NCBI GenBank assembly: GCA_900538365.1
Contig: UPXT01000001.1
Location: 1-64,000, forward strand
Reading direction: 5' to 3'
DNA: 64,000 nt
Source of the DNA: an uncultured Acidaminococcus sp.
Lineage (GTDB): Bacteria; Bacillota; Negativicutes; Acidaminococcales; Acidaminococcaceae
Notes under the pieces: generated by a model
What the model was told of the DNA's origin: nothing
Databases searched by the model: none
The model's input: only the letters and a program-made list of their open reading frames with translations
Shown here: positions 18,254 to 26,225 of the stretch, one piece after another
Position numbering within the stretch: the stretch's first letter is position 1
Layout: each line of letters opens with the position of its first letter
Position numbers and translations under genes: made by a program

Positions 18254-18308
18254 GGACAAAAGAAATGCCCGCTCCGTCTGGGAGCGGGCATTTCTTTTGT
18301 CCTTATTT
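18248..18308. terminator. Perfect 28-bp palindromic bidirectional terminator containing both stop codons
   Basis: Positions 18248-18275 pair without mismatch with 18281-18308 around the five-base loop GTCTG. The TAA of the PuuD-like gene (18251-18253) and the TTA complement of the LysR stop (18303-18305) are both within the arms. T-runs flank the GC core on both strands. Confidence 0.9.
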
Positions 18309-19244
18309 CCTACTCGTCAGGAGCGGGTCTTTTTCAGTAAAGTACTTAAAAATAAGCTCTTTATAGCAGGCCATGGCCTTGCTGACATAGGTATCCTTTT
18401 TGTGGACCGTGCACATTTCCCACAAAGGATCGCCAGGAATCCGGTAAAACGCCACATCGTCCTTGCCGCGGATATAGCCGGCCGAGGTGATGGTACAGGC
18501 AAGGCCGCTTGCTACAATCTTCAACAGGGCGCGGATGCTGCCTGATTCAAATAGGACATAAGGACGGATCTTGGCTGCTCCAAGGATCCGGTTGATGAGG
18601 CTTCGCATGGTCGATTCTTTGTAGATGAGCACAAAGGGCAGCTCCTTGATTGCTGATAGATCCATATAAGGAAGATCTTCCAAATAGGTCCCCACGGGCG
18701 CTGCGTTCTTGGCCAGGGCATGCTTTCGCGGCAGGCACAGGAGCAGGGGTTCATAGCGGATGTGGTCATACTGGAGGTCGGCCAATTTCTGCTGCTCCGA
18801 AAGCGTGACAAGGCCCAGGTCCACATAACCCTGGGCAATCTGGAGCTGCTGGTTATGGACGCGCATTTCGTGAGGTTCCACGATGATGCCGGGAAACTGA
18901 CGGTGGAAAGCAGGGTATGTGGCAACAAACATATCGAGGCCGCGTTCACGGGAAAAGGTAAAGGAAAGATGCCCCAAGTTATCTTGGGCAAGGTCGTTGA
19001 TGATGTTGTAGGCTTCCCTTTTTTCAATGAGCATCTGTCGGCCGTATTTTAAGTAGACTTTTCCTGCATCTGTTGGCGTCAGGTCGTGCTTTCTGCGGTA
19101 AAACAGCTTGATGCCCAAGGCATTTTCCAGTTTGAGAAGCTGCTGGTTGAGAGCGGACTGGGTTACAAAAAGCTGCTCGGCTGCCCGCGTGATGTTCCCC
19201 GTTTCTGCGATTTTAACGATGTATTCAATTTGTTTAAGGTCCAT
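18303..19244 (-). CDS. LysR-type regulator divergent from glucarate dehydratase
   Basis: A 313-residue LTTR whose N terminus MDLKQIEYIVKIAETGNITR leads into AAEQLFVTQSALNQQLLKLE, a canonical winged helix-turn-helix. The start at 19244 is chosen since AAGGAGG lies five bases before it on the minus strand; an upstream ATG at 19262 would contain that site. It is divergent from gudD, and two AGAAT/ATTCT palindromes occur in the intergenic region, so it is the probable sugar-acid-responsive regulator of the locus. The effector is inferred, not shown. Confidence 0.88.
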   Translation of the reverse strand: MDLKQIEYIVKIAETGNITRAAEQLFVTQSALNQQLLKLENALGIKLFYRRKHDLTPTDAGKVYLKYGRQMLIEKREAYNIINDLAQDNLGHLSFTFSRERGLDMFVATYPAFHRQFPGIIVEPHEMRVHNQQLQIAQGYVDLGLVTLSEQQKLADLQYDHIRYEPLLLCLPRKHALAKNAAPVGTYLEDLPYMDLSAIKELPFVLIYKESTMRSLINRILGAAKIRPYVLFESGSIRALLKIVASGLACTITSAGYIRGKDDVAFYRIPGDPLWEMCTVHKKDTYVSKAMACYKELIFKYFTEKDPLLTSRK

Positions 19245-19361
19245 GGATGCCTCCTTGGGCATGTGTGCCCACTTTTGAAAATGGGAGAGCCGCTGACAAG
19301 TATCGTTTCCTGCAGAGGTGGCCCTTCTTTGGGAATTAGGTTAACTTTCAATTAGAATTTC

Positions 19362-19376
19362 TTAGAATAATTCTAA
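19362..19376. promoter_or_regulatory. Candidate LysR operator 1 (15-bp palindrome)
   Basis: TTAGAAT-A-ATTCTAA, of the T-N11-A type bound by LysR regulators, centred about 54 bases upstream of the predicted gudD transcription start. Confidence 0.6.
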
Positions 19377-19387
19377 AAACAAACAAT

Positions 19388-19416
19388 TTGAATTATAGTA
19401 CCATGCACCGTACAAT
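19388..19416 (+). promoter_or_regulatory. gudD promoter
   Basis: TTGAAT (19388-19393), a 17-base spacer and TACAAT (19411-19416), between the two candidate operators. Confidence 0.7.
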
Positions 19417-19428
19417 AAAGTCAACGAG

Positions 19429-19447
19429 AGAATCTTGAAAAGATTCT
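19429..19447. promoter_or_regulatory. Candidate operator 2 (19-bp inverted repeat)
   Basis: AGAATCTT and AAGATTCT are perfect 8-bp arms around GAA. It shares the AGAAT half-site with the upstream palindrome and lies just downstream of the predicted transcription start. Confidence 0.55.
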
Positions 19448-19521
19448 AAAATAACTGAAAACACTTATTTCAGGATGGGCGTCTGTAACAAGATGCATAA
19501 CATGAAGGAGGAAAAAGCGTA

Positions 19522-20850
19522 ATGGTTCCTGTGATTACCAAAATGGAAGTATATCCTGTTGCCGGTCACGACAGCATGCTGCTCAATCTCAGTGGAGGTC
19601 ATGCACCGTACTTTACCCGCAACATCGTGATCCTGACGGACAGCGAAGGCAATACAGGGGTAGGGGAAGTTCCGGGGGGGCCCAAGATCACGACAGCCCT
19701 TGAAAATGTGAGCGACATTGTTGTTGGGACGAAAGTCTCAGATTATCGCAATACGCTTCTTAAGGTCCAGGCTGAACTCGATAAGAGCGGCGAAAAGGAT
19801 GAACGCGGTGCCCAGACCTTCGACCTTCGTACAGGTGTCCATGTTCTGACAGCAATTGAAACTCCCTGCCTTGACCTGTTGGGTAAAGCACTCGATATGC
19901 CAGTCTGCCGCCTTTTAGGTGCTGGTCAGCAGCGTGATTTTGTCCGCTTCCTCGGTTACCTGTTCTTTGTTGGCGACCGTAAGAAAACGGATCTGCCATA
20001 TCAGTCTGAAGAAGATTCCGACTGCCAGTGGTACCGTCTTCGCAATGAAGAAGCCCTTGATGCCGAACATGTTGTGGCCTTGTGCAAAGCAGCCAAGGAC
20101 AAATACGGCTTCAAGGATTTCAAACTAAAGGGCGGCGTCCTTCGCGGCGATGAAGAGATGAAGGTCATCAAAGCCATGAAGAAAGCTTTCCCTGATGCCC
20201 GTATGGATCTTGATCCCAATGGGGCTTGGCACCTTGATGATGCTGTCCGCTATGTATCCGATATGCACGGCATCCTGACCTATTGTGAAGATCCCTGCGG
20301 AGCCGAAGACGGTTATTCCGGCCGCGAAATCATGAGCGAATTCCGCCGCCGCACTGGTTTCCCGACGGCAACGAACATGATTGCTACGGATTGGCGTCAA
20401 GTCGGTCACTCCCTGGAAAGCCAAGCAGTCGACATTATCCTTGCCGACCCGCATTTCTGGACCATGAATGGTTCTGTCCGTGTGGCTCAGATGTGCCACG
20501 AATTCGGCTATACATGGGGCAGCCACTCCAACAACCACTTCGATATTTCCCTTGCCATGTGTGTCCATGTCGGCGCTGCCGTGCCGGGTGAATACAATGC
20601 CCTTGATACGCACTGGATCTGGCAGGAAGGCCGCGAACGCCTGACCAAAGAGCCGCTCAAGATTGTGGACGGCGGGATCAAGGTCCCGGATAAACCGGGT
20701 CTGGGGATTGAAATTGACCGTGACCAGGTGATGAAGGCCCATGAACTTTACAAGAAACATTGCTTGGGCGCCCGCAATGACGCCATTACCATGCAGTACT
20801 TGATCCCGGGCTGGAAATTTGATTCCAAGTCTCCGTGCCTTGTACGCTGA
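19522..20850 (+). CDS. gudD: Glucarate dehydratase
   Basis: GudD removes water from D-glucarate (or L-idarate) to give 5-dehydro-4-deoxy-D-glucarate. The 442-residue enolase-superfamily protein has the capping-domain start with [14 protein letters not shown], the Lys pair in FKLKGG (residues 201 and 203), metal ligands in [16 protein letters not shown] and ATNMIATDW, and the catalytic His near 335 in [10 protein letters not shown]. All catalytic elements of the family are present. AAGGAGGAA precedes the start. It heads a sugar-acid locus with a GntP transporter and is divergent from a LysR gene. A GudX-like paralogue is possible but the active site argues for GudD. Confidence 0.93.
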   Translation: MVPVITKMEVYPVAGHDSMLLNLSGGHAPYFTRNIVILTDSEGNTGVGEVPGGPKITTALENVSDIVVGTKVSDYRNTLLKVQAELDKSGEKDERGAQTFDLRTGVHVLTAIETPCLDLLGKALDMPVCRLLGAGQQRDFVRFLGYLFFVGDRKKTDLPYQSEEDSDCQWYRLRNEEALDAEHVVALCKAAKDKYGFKDFKLKGGVLRGDEEMKVIKAMKKAFPDARMDLDPNGAWHLDDAVRYVSDMHGILTYCEDPCGAEDGYSGREIMSEFRRRTGFPTATNMIATDWRQVGHSLESQAVDIILADPHFWTMNGSVRVAQMCHEFGYTWGSHSNNHFDISLAMCVHVGAAVPGEYNALDTHWIWQEGRERLTKEPLKIVDGGIKVPDKPGLGIEIDRDQVMKAHELYKKHCLGARNDAITMQYLIPGWKFDSKSPCLVR

Positions 20851-20885
20851 TAAAAAATGACCTGCTGAAGTGAGGCGGCAGGGCG

Positions 20886-20914
20886 GACGGGAAAGGAGTG
20901 AGGCCTTTCCCGTC
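20886..20914 (+). promoter_or_regulatory. Intercistronic hairpin between gudD and the transporter gene
   Basis: GACGGGAAAGG (20886-20896) pairs perfectly with CCTTTCCCGTC (20904-20914) over a seven-base loop. There is no T-run, so it probably stabilises or processes the mRNA rather than ending it. Confidence 0.6.
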
Positions 20915-20955
20915 CCATCTACGTAAATAAGAAAATATGTGAGGGAGTTTCAAAA

Positions 20956-22371
20956 ATGGCAGAATCTACACGGATGCTCCTTGGCTTAAGCCTTGGCATC
21001 ATCACCATGATCATCTTGGTTGCCAAAACCAAGGTCCACAGTTTTATTGCAATGCTCTTAGCTGCCTTGATCACTGGCATTATCGGCGGGATGCCGATCG
21101 TGACCGTCAAAGCAGCGGATGGAAAGACCATCGTTGGTGTTATCAATGCCATCACCACGGGCTTTGGCAACACCCTGTCAAGCACGGGCATCATCATTGG
21201 CCTAGGCGTCATGATGGGCGCCGTCCTGGAAAAATCCGGCGCGGCCGAACGTCTTGCTGTAAGCTTCATCAAGGCCGTAGGCAAGGGCAATGAAGAATGG
21301 GCCCTGGGTGTGACGGGCTGGGTGGTTTCCATTCCAGTTTTTGCGGATTCGGCCGTCGTTATGCTCTGTCCGCTCTGCAAGGCCATTTCCAAGGTGACGG
21401 GCAAATCCGTCATCGGCTTGGGACTTGCCCTTGCCTGCGGGCTTCAGCTGACACACGTCCTTGTACCGCCCACGCCGGGACCTTTGACGGCAGCGGGTAT
21501 GCTCGGCGTTGATGTTGGTCAGATGATCGCCGGTGGCGCACTCCTGACGATTCCCATGCTGATTGTGGTCGTGCCGTATTGCATGTGGATTGGAAAGAAA
21601 ATCTATCAAGTCGTCAATGAGGACGATGAATATGTTCGTCCCAGTAAGGACGGCGAAATAAAACTGGCCTCGACGGATCTTTTGGACCAGTTCCTGAACC
21701 GTGACGACCTGCCCGGTTTCTGGATTTCCGCAGCACCAATTGTGGTGCCGCTCTTCCTGATCCTGTTAAAGACTGTCCTTGACCTTGCTGGCGTCGATAA
21801 GGCGGCTTATTATTACCCGGCCCTGGCTCTATTTGGGAGCCCCATCGTTGCACTGATGATTGGCTGTCTTATTGCTATCTATGGATTAATGCCGGACCGA
21901 AAGACCAAGGAAGTCCTTGATATCATGAATGAAGGCATCAAGGATACAGGGCTCATCATGCTCATTACCGGTGTAGGCGGCTCCCTGGGCTACGTTGTTC
22001 GTGCTTCCGGCATCGGCAGTGTCCTCGGCAGCATGGTTGTAGGACTTCCCATTCCGGCTGTCCTCATTCCTTTCTGCATTGCAGCCCTGATGCGAATTGT
22101 CCTTGGTTCTGCTACGGTTGCCATCGTTACGGCAGCTTCGCTGACCATGCCTCTTATGGGGCAGCTCACCATCAGCCCGCTACTTATGGCCATGAGCTGC
22201 TGTGTCGGTGCCATTTCCTTCGGCTATTTTACGGATTCCGGATTCTGGGTATGGAATGGGATGTTTGGTGTTTCCGATCTTAAGGAACAGCTTGCCTGCA
22301 AGACGGCTGTTTCCATGATTATGGCGGGTGTAGGGCTCGTAGAGCTGCTCGTCATCCAGTTCTTTCTGTAA
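20956..22371 (+). CDS. GntP-family sugar-acid:proton symporter
   Basis: A 471-residue polytopic membrane protein of the gluconate permease family, with about 12 hydrophobic segments. Diagnostic regions are GFGNTLSSTGIIIGLGVMMG, SIPVFADSAVVMLCPL, LTHVLVPPTPGPLTAAGMLG and the C-terminal YFTDSGFWVWNGMFGVSDLK. RBS GAGGGAG lies upstream. Known members carry gluconate, idonate or related acids. The position directly behind gudD suggests glucarate, galactarate or a similar acid as the substrate; this is context inference. Hairpins without strong T-runs separate it from both neighbours, so transcription probably continues. Confidence 0.88.
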   Translation: MAESTRMLLGLSLGIITMIILVAKTKVHSFIAMLLAALITGIIGGMPIVTVKAADGKTIVGVINAITTGFGNTLSSTGIIIGLGVMMGAVLEKSGAAERLAVSFIKAVGKGNEEWALGVTGWVVSIPVFADSAVVMLCPLCKAISKVTGKSVIGLGLALACGLQLTHVLVPPTPGPLTAAGMLGVDVGQMIAGGALLTIPMLIVVVPYCMWIGKKIYQVVNEDDEYVRPSKDGEIKLASTDLLDQFLNRDDLPGFWISAAPIVVPLFLILLKTVLDLAGVDKAAYYYPALALFGSPIVALMIGCLIAIYGLMPDRKTKEVLDIMNEGIKDTGLIMLITGVGGSLGYVVRASGIGSVLGSMVVGLPIPAVLIPFCIAALMRIVLGSATVAIVTAASLTMPLMGQLTISPLLMAMSCCVGAISFGYFTDSGFWVWNGMFGVSDLKEQLACKTAVSMIMAGVGLVELLVIQFFL

Positions 22372-22379
22372 GTCAAACC

Positions 22380-22405
22380 AAGGGAAAAGCAAGTGCTTTT
22401 CCCTT
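22380..22405 (+). promoter_or_regulatory. Hairpin after the GntP-type gene
   Basis: AAGGGAAAAGCA (22380-22391) and TGCTTTTCCCTT (22394-22405) are perfect complements with almost no loop; TCCTG follows instead of a T-run. Possibly a weak or leaky terminator or an RNA-stability element. Confidence 0.55.
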
Positions 22406-22434
22406 TCCTGCAAGACAGGGGAGGCGATTTATCC

Positions 22435-23391
22435 ATGTATAAGATCTTGATTCCAAAAGCCTTGAAAGAGTCGGCGCGTACGTTCCTTATGGAAAAAGGC
22501 TTTGAACTCGTCGAACTGGAAGGCACGGATGAAGAAACCATGAAAAAGGCAATCAGCGACGTTGATGCCGTCATTGCCCGTACGGAAAAATATACACCGG
22601 CTGTCATTGAAGCCGCTAGGAACCTCAAGATCATTGCCCGTTACGGCATTGGCTATGAAAACATCAATCTTGAGGCCTGCGACAAAAAAGGCGTCACCGT
22701 GACGCTTGCCCGTGGGTGCAACACCTATTCCGTGGCTGAGCATGCCATTACCCTCATGCTCGCTGCCTTGCGCCAGATTTCCCAACTTGACCGGGAAGTC
22801 CGCAAAGGAGATTGGAAGAGCCGCGACCGTGTGGAAACACACGAAGCCCGCGGCAAGGTCTTCGGTTCCATCGGCATTGGGCCCATTGGCATGGAGGCCG
22901 TCAAGATTGCTCATTTTGGGTTTCAGATGAAAATCCTTGTCTATGATAAATTTGTAGACCAATCGAAGTTCCCTGACTGGATTGAATTTACGGGCACGTT
23001 GGATGATCTGATGGAACGCAGTGATGTGGTTTCGCCTCATCTGCCCCTTAATAAGGGAACGTTCCATATCCTAAATGAAGAGAGTATTTCCCATATGAAA
23101 CGCGGCAGCATTCTTCTGAACGTTTCCCGCGGTGCCATCTGGGATGAAAAAGCTGTCTATCAGGCCTTGAAGGAGGGTCGGATTGGAGCCGCTGCTGGCG
23201 ACGTCTTTGAAACGGAACCGCCGACGCCGGACAATCCACTCTTTGAACTGCCAAACTTCATTGGGACGCCGCATACAGCGGCCCTTAGTGAAGAAGCTGT
23301 TACTGCGGTTGCCATGAATTGTGCTCATGCCATTGATGATCTTTTTTCTGGCAAAGAGCCGCTTTATATCATCAATCATCCGGCCCGCTGA
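22435..23391 (+). CDS. D-isomer-specific 2-hydroxyacid dehydrogenase
   Basis: An NAD(P)-dependent oxidoreductase of 318 residues that interconverts 2-oxo and D-2-hydroxy acids. It has the substrate-domain segment IARYGIGYENINLEAC, the Rossmann motif GSIGIGPIGM, and the catalytic triad Arg232 (NVSRGAIWDE), Glu261 (FETEPP) and His280 (GTPHTA). AGGGGAGG supports ATG 22435. In this locus it could reduce the oxo acid made from glucarate, or a downstream 2-oxo acid. It looks closer to the phosphoglycerate/hydroxypyruvate type than to the 2-hydroxyglutarate dehydrogenase HgdH of Acidaminococcus as I remember that sequence. Substrate unproven. Confidence 0.88.
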   Translation: MYKILIPKALKESARTFLMEKGFELVELEGTDEETMKKAISDVDAVIARTEKYTPAVIEAARNLKIIARYGIGYENINLEACDKKGVTVTLARGCNTYSVAEHAITLMLAALRQISQLDREVRKGDWKSRDRVETHEARGKVFGSIGIGPIGMEAVKIAHFGFQMKILVYDKFVDQSKFPDWIEFTGTLDDLMERSDVVSPHLPLNKGTFHILNEESISHMKRGSILLNVSRGAIWDEKAVYQALKEGRIGAAAGDVFETEPPTPDNPLFELPNFIGTPHTAALSEEAVTAVAMNCAHAIDDLFSGKEPLYIINHPAR

Positions 23392-23447
23392 GGGCTGGGG
23401 TGCTGTTAACTGTCCTCTAGGGGGACAATCTGTATGGAGGGATGACC

Positions 23448-23645
23448 ATGGAAGGAAAGTTTCTCATCAAGATCAACACAAAGTTCTGCAAGCAATGCGG
23501 AATCTGCTCTGCCCTGTGTCCAAAACAGGTCTTTGATCAGGAAGTAGGCAAACCGCCTGTTGCCGCGCGTGCTGACGAATGCATTGGCTGCAGGATGTGC
23601 GCCATGCGCTGCCCGGACTTTGCTATTGATGTGGAGGGAAAGTAA
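23448..23645 (+). CDS. korD: 2[4Fe-4S] ferredoxin, delta subunit of the 2-oxoacid oxidoreductase
   Basis: A 65-residue ferredoxin with two cluster motifs, CKQCGICSALCP near the N terminus and CIGCRMCAMRCP near the C terminus. It sits directly before the alpha-subunit gene of a 2-oxoacid:ferredoxin oxidoreductase and is probably its intrinsic electron-transfer subunit. ATG 23448 is preferred over ATG 23442 because TGGAGGG lies too close to the latter. The reading frame ends one base before the next start. Gene symbol follows the order delta-alpha-beta-gamma seen in Kor-type complexes; Vor is an alternative. Confidence 0.88.
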   Translation: MEGKFLIKINTKFCKQCGICSALCPKQVFDQEVGKPPVAARADECIGCRMCAMRCPDFAIDVEGK

Positions 23646-24794
23646 ATGGGAAAAACTGTCAAGAAATTCATGGAAGGTAATGATGCCATGGTGGCCGGCG
23701 CCATCGCTGCCGGTGCTCGTTTCTATGCGGGCTATCCGATTTCCCCGAGTTCGGAAGTCGCTAAGGGGGCTGCCAAGGAACTGCCCCGTCACGGTGGTGT
23801 CTATATTCAAATGGAAGATGAAATCAGCTCCATGGCTGCCCTGTGCGGGGCTTCCCTTGCTGGGAAGAAAGCCTTCACGGCAACCAGCGGTCCTGGCTTC
23901 TCCCTGATGCAGGAAAACCTCGGCCTTGCTGTCATGAGTGAACTGCCCTGCGTCGTTTATGATGTACAGCGCAGCGGTCCTTCGACGGGGGCTGCCACGA
24001 AACCGGCCCAAGGGGACCTCATGCAGGCCCGCTATGGGACCCATGGGGATCACAGCATCATTGCACTGGCTCCGTCTTCCGTCCAGGATTGCTATGACCT
24101 TTCCATTACGGCGTTCAACCTTGCTGAGAAATATCGCACGCCGGTCATTTTCCTGGCTGATGAAGTCATTGGCCACCTCCGTGAAACGGTCCGCATCCGC
24201 AAACCGGAACCGGAGGAAATCATTGACCGCAAAGCGCCTGCAAAGGGGACGGCTCAAAAAGATTTCCATCCCTATGACTATTCCTCCGATCTGCCAGCTC
24301 CCATGGTTGGCGCCGGAGACCGCGACCTCCTTATGAGAACAACGGGTTCCACCCATGATGAAAAAGGTGAATTCAGACCGACGCCGGAAAACATCAACCG
24401 TGTAACCCATTATCTCATTGATAAGGTTGAAAACCATACCGATGACATCACCATCACCCGTGAGTATCAGATGGAAGATGCAGATACGGTCATCATCTCC
24501 TTTGGCTGCTCTGTCCGCAGCTCCCGTAGCGCTGTTGATCTGCTCCGCAAGGAAGGCATCAAGGCAGGGATGCTGCAGCTTGTAACCGTATGGCCCATGC
24601 CAGAAAAAGCCATCCGCAAAGCCCTTCAGCAGGCAAAGACCGTTGTCGTTGCCGAACTCAATATGGGCCAGCTGGCGGGTGAAGTCCGCAAATTCAATGA
24701 CTATGGTGCCAAGGTTGTTCAAGCAAACCGCACCGATGGCGTCCTCATCACTCCAGAGGAAGTTGTAAGCGCTGTTAAAGGAGGTCGGGAATAA
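23646..24794 (+). CDS. korA: 2-oxoacid:ferredoxin oxidoreductase, alpha subunit
   Basis: Subunit of the thiamine-diphosphate enzyme that oxidatively decarboxylates a 2-oxo acid with CoA and ferredoxin, giving acyl-CoA, CO2 and reduced ferredoxin. The 382-residue protein has the pyrimidine-binding domain start MEGNDAMVAGAIAAGARFYA, then GYPISPSSE, TATSGPGFSLMQEN and a transketolase-C-like domain ending near VVVAELNMGQLAGEVR. It overlaps korB by one base. A Kor or Vor type is supported by the separate-subunit arrangement; the true 2-oxo acid is not fixed by sequence and the locus suggests a sugar-acid breakdown product. Confidence 0.92.
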   Translation: MGKTVKKFMEGNDAMVAGAIAAGARFYAGYPISPSSEVAKGAAKELPRHGGVYIQMEDEISSMAALCGASLAGKKAFTATSGPGFSLMQENLGLAVMSELPCVVYDVQRSGPSTGAATKPAQGDLMQARYGTHGDHSIIALAPSSVQDCYDLSITAFNLAEKYRTPVIFLADEVIGHLRETVRIRKPEPEEIIDRKAPAKGTAQKDFHPYDYSSDLPAPMVGAGDRDLLMRTTGSTHDEKGEFRPTPENINRVTHYLIDKVENHTDDITITREYQMEDADTVIISFGCSVRSSRSAVDLLRKEGIKAGMLQLVTVWPMPEKAIRKALQQAKTVVVAELNMGQLAGEVRKFNDYGAKVVQANRTDGVLITPEEVVSAVKGGRE

Positions 24795-25609
24795 TGAAGT
24801 CCTACAAGGATTATATGCTCTTTGATAAATTGCCGCAGACCTGGTGCGCCGGCTGCAGCCACGGCATTGTGCTCCAGTCCATTGCCGCTGTTATGGCTGA
24901 ACTGGAAGTGGATAAGCACGATATGGCCCTTGTCAGCGGGATTGGCTGCTTTGGCCGTGTTGATGACTACCTGGACATCAACTGCATGCACGTGACCCAC
25001 GGCCGTGCCCTTGCAGCAGCAACGGGGGTTGCCCTTGGCAATCCGAATCTCAATGTCCTTGTCACCATGGGTGACGGTGATGGTACGACCATCGGCGGCA
25101 ACCACCTCATCCATGCGGCCCGCCGCAACATCAATGTGACGGCCATCATTTCCAATAACTATAATTATGGTCAGACTGGCGGTCAGTATTCTGCTACAAC
25201 GCCGACCCATAGCATTACCCAGACCTCTCCTTATGGCCATGTTGAACAGGCTTTTGATATCTGTCAGCTTGCCATTGCCGCTGGAGCCAGCTACGTTGGC
25301 CGTGCTACGGCCTACAACCCCCTCATGATCCGCAAACTCATCAAGGAAGGGATGCAGGTCAAAGGGTTCTCCCTCATTGAAGTCATGAGTGCCTGCCCGA
25401 CCCACTATGGAAAATTCAATAAACTGGGTGAAGCTTCCCGTATGCTCAAGCTCATGAACGAGCAGAGCGTCACCGTCAGCCAGGCGGCGAAACTGTCTCA
25501 GGAAGAGCTGAAAGGAAAACTCGTTGTGGGCTGCCTGAAGAACGAACCGCGGGATGATTACTATACGGAATATGCCCGGATCATTGAAGCCCAGAAAGTT
25601 GAGGATTGA
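24794..25609 (+). CDS. korB: 2-oxoacid:ferredoxin oxidoreductase, beta subunit
   Basis: The thiamine-diphosphate-binding subunit of 271 residues. Cys18 and Cys21 in TWCAGCSHG, GIGCFGRVDDYL, the HGRALAAATGVALGNP segment and the diphosphate/Mg motif GDGDGTTIGGNHL ending in ISNNYNYGQTGGQYS are all typical of POR/KOR beta subunits. It partners KorA and the gamma subunit encoded three bases downstream. The overlap of start and stop with korA suggests equimolar translation. The FeS clusters sit on the separate ferredoxin subunit rather than on this protein. Confidence 0.93.
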   Translation: MKSYKDYMLFDKLPQTWCAGCSHGIVLQSIAAVMAELEVDKHDMALVSGIGCFGRVDDYLDINCMHVTHGRALAAATGVALGNPNLNVLVTMGDGDGTTIGGNHLIHAARRNINVTAIISNNYNYGQTGGQYSATTPTHSITQTSPYGHVEQAFDICQLAIAAGASYVGRATAYNPLMIRKLIKEGMQVKGFSLIEVMSACPTHYGKFNKLGEASRMLKLMNEQSVTVSQAAKLSQEELKGKLVVGCLKNEPRDDYYTEYARIIEAQKVED

Positions 25610-25611
25610 AG

Positions 25612-26142
25612 ATGAAAAAAGAAATCGTTTTAAGCGGTGTCGGCGGACAAGGTGTTGTTTCTGTTGGCGAAGTCATGGGTCTTGCAGCTTCCCTTTATGA
25701 AGAAAACCTGAATGCAACCATGTCGGCGTCCTATGGTTCCGAAGCACGCGGAACCTTCACGAAAACGGATGTCATCATAAGCGATGGGGAAATCGGCTAT
25801 CCGAATGTTGCTTCCCCGGATATTATCCTCTGCTTGGCCCAGGTTGCCTACGACCGCTATGTTGACGCCTTTCGTGATGACACAATCGTCTTTTATGACA
25901 GCGAGGAAGTCACGCCAAAGGCGGGCGCCAAAGGTGAACATATCGGTTTCCCGTATCGCAGTGAAGCCATTGCCCTTGGCAGTATCCAAAGCGCTAACTT
26001 CGTTGCCCTGGGAACCATGAGCAAAAAGACGGGACTTTTGGGTGCTGAAGGCTGCCTTAAAGCTATCGAAGACCGTTTCGGCGGCAAGAAGAAAGTGGTA
26101 GAATCGAACCAAAAGGCCTTCAAGCGAGGCCTCGAACTGTAA
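25612..26142 (+). CDS. korC: 2-oxoacid:ferredoxin oxidoreductase, gamma subunit
   Basis: The 176-residue gamma subunit, which contributes to CoA binding and complex stability. It starts with the diagnostic VLSGVGGQGVVSVGEVMGLA and continues with SASYGSEARGTFTKTDVIIS. ATG 25612 is chosen over an in-frame TTG at 25606 inside the korB stop region. It closes the delta-alpha-beta-gamma block; an 83-base gap, without a clear terminator, separates it from the IlvD/Edd dehydratase gene, so co-transcription is likely. Confidence 0.92.
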   Translation: MKKEIVLSGVGGQGVVSVGEVMGLAASLYEENLNATMSASYGSEARGTFTKTDVIISDGEIGYPNVASPDIILCLAQVAYDRYVDAFRDDTIVFYDSEEVTPKAGAKGEHIGFPYRSEAIALGSIQSANFVALGTMSKKTGLLGAEGCLKAIEDRFGGKKKVVESNQKAFKRGLEL

Positions 26143-26225
26143 TCGCTGATCAAGTAAGAGGCGATTGAGGAATTAGAAAAGGAAGAGGAAGGGCATGCGC
26201 CTTTCCTTAGAAAGAGGGATTCCCC

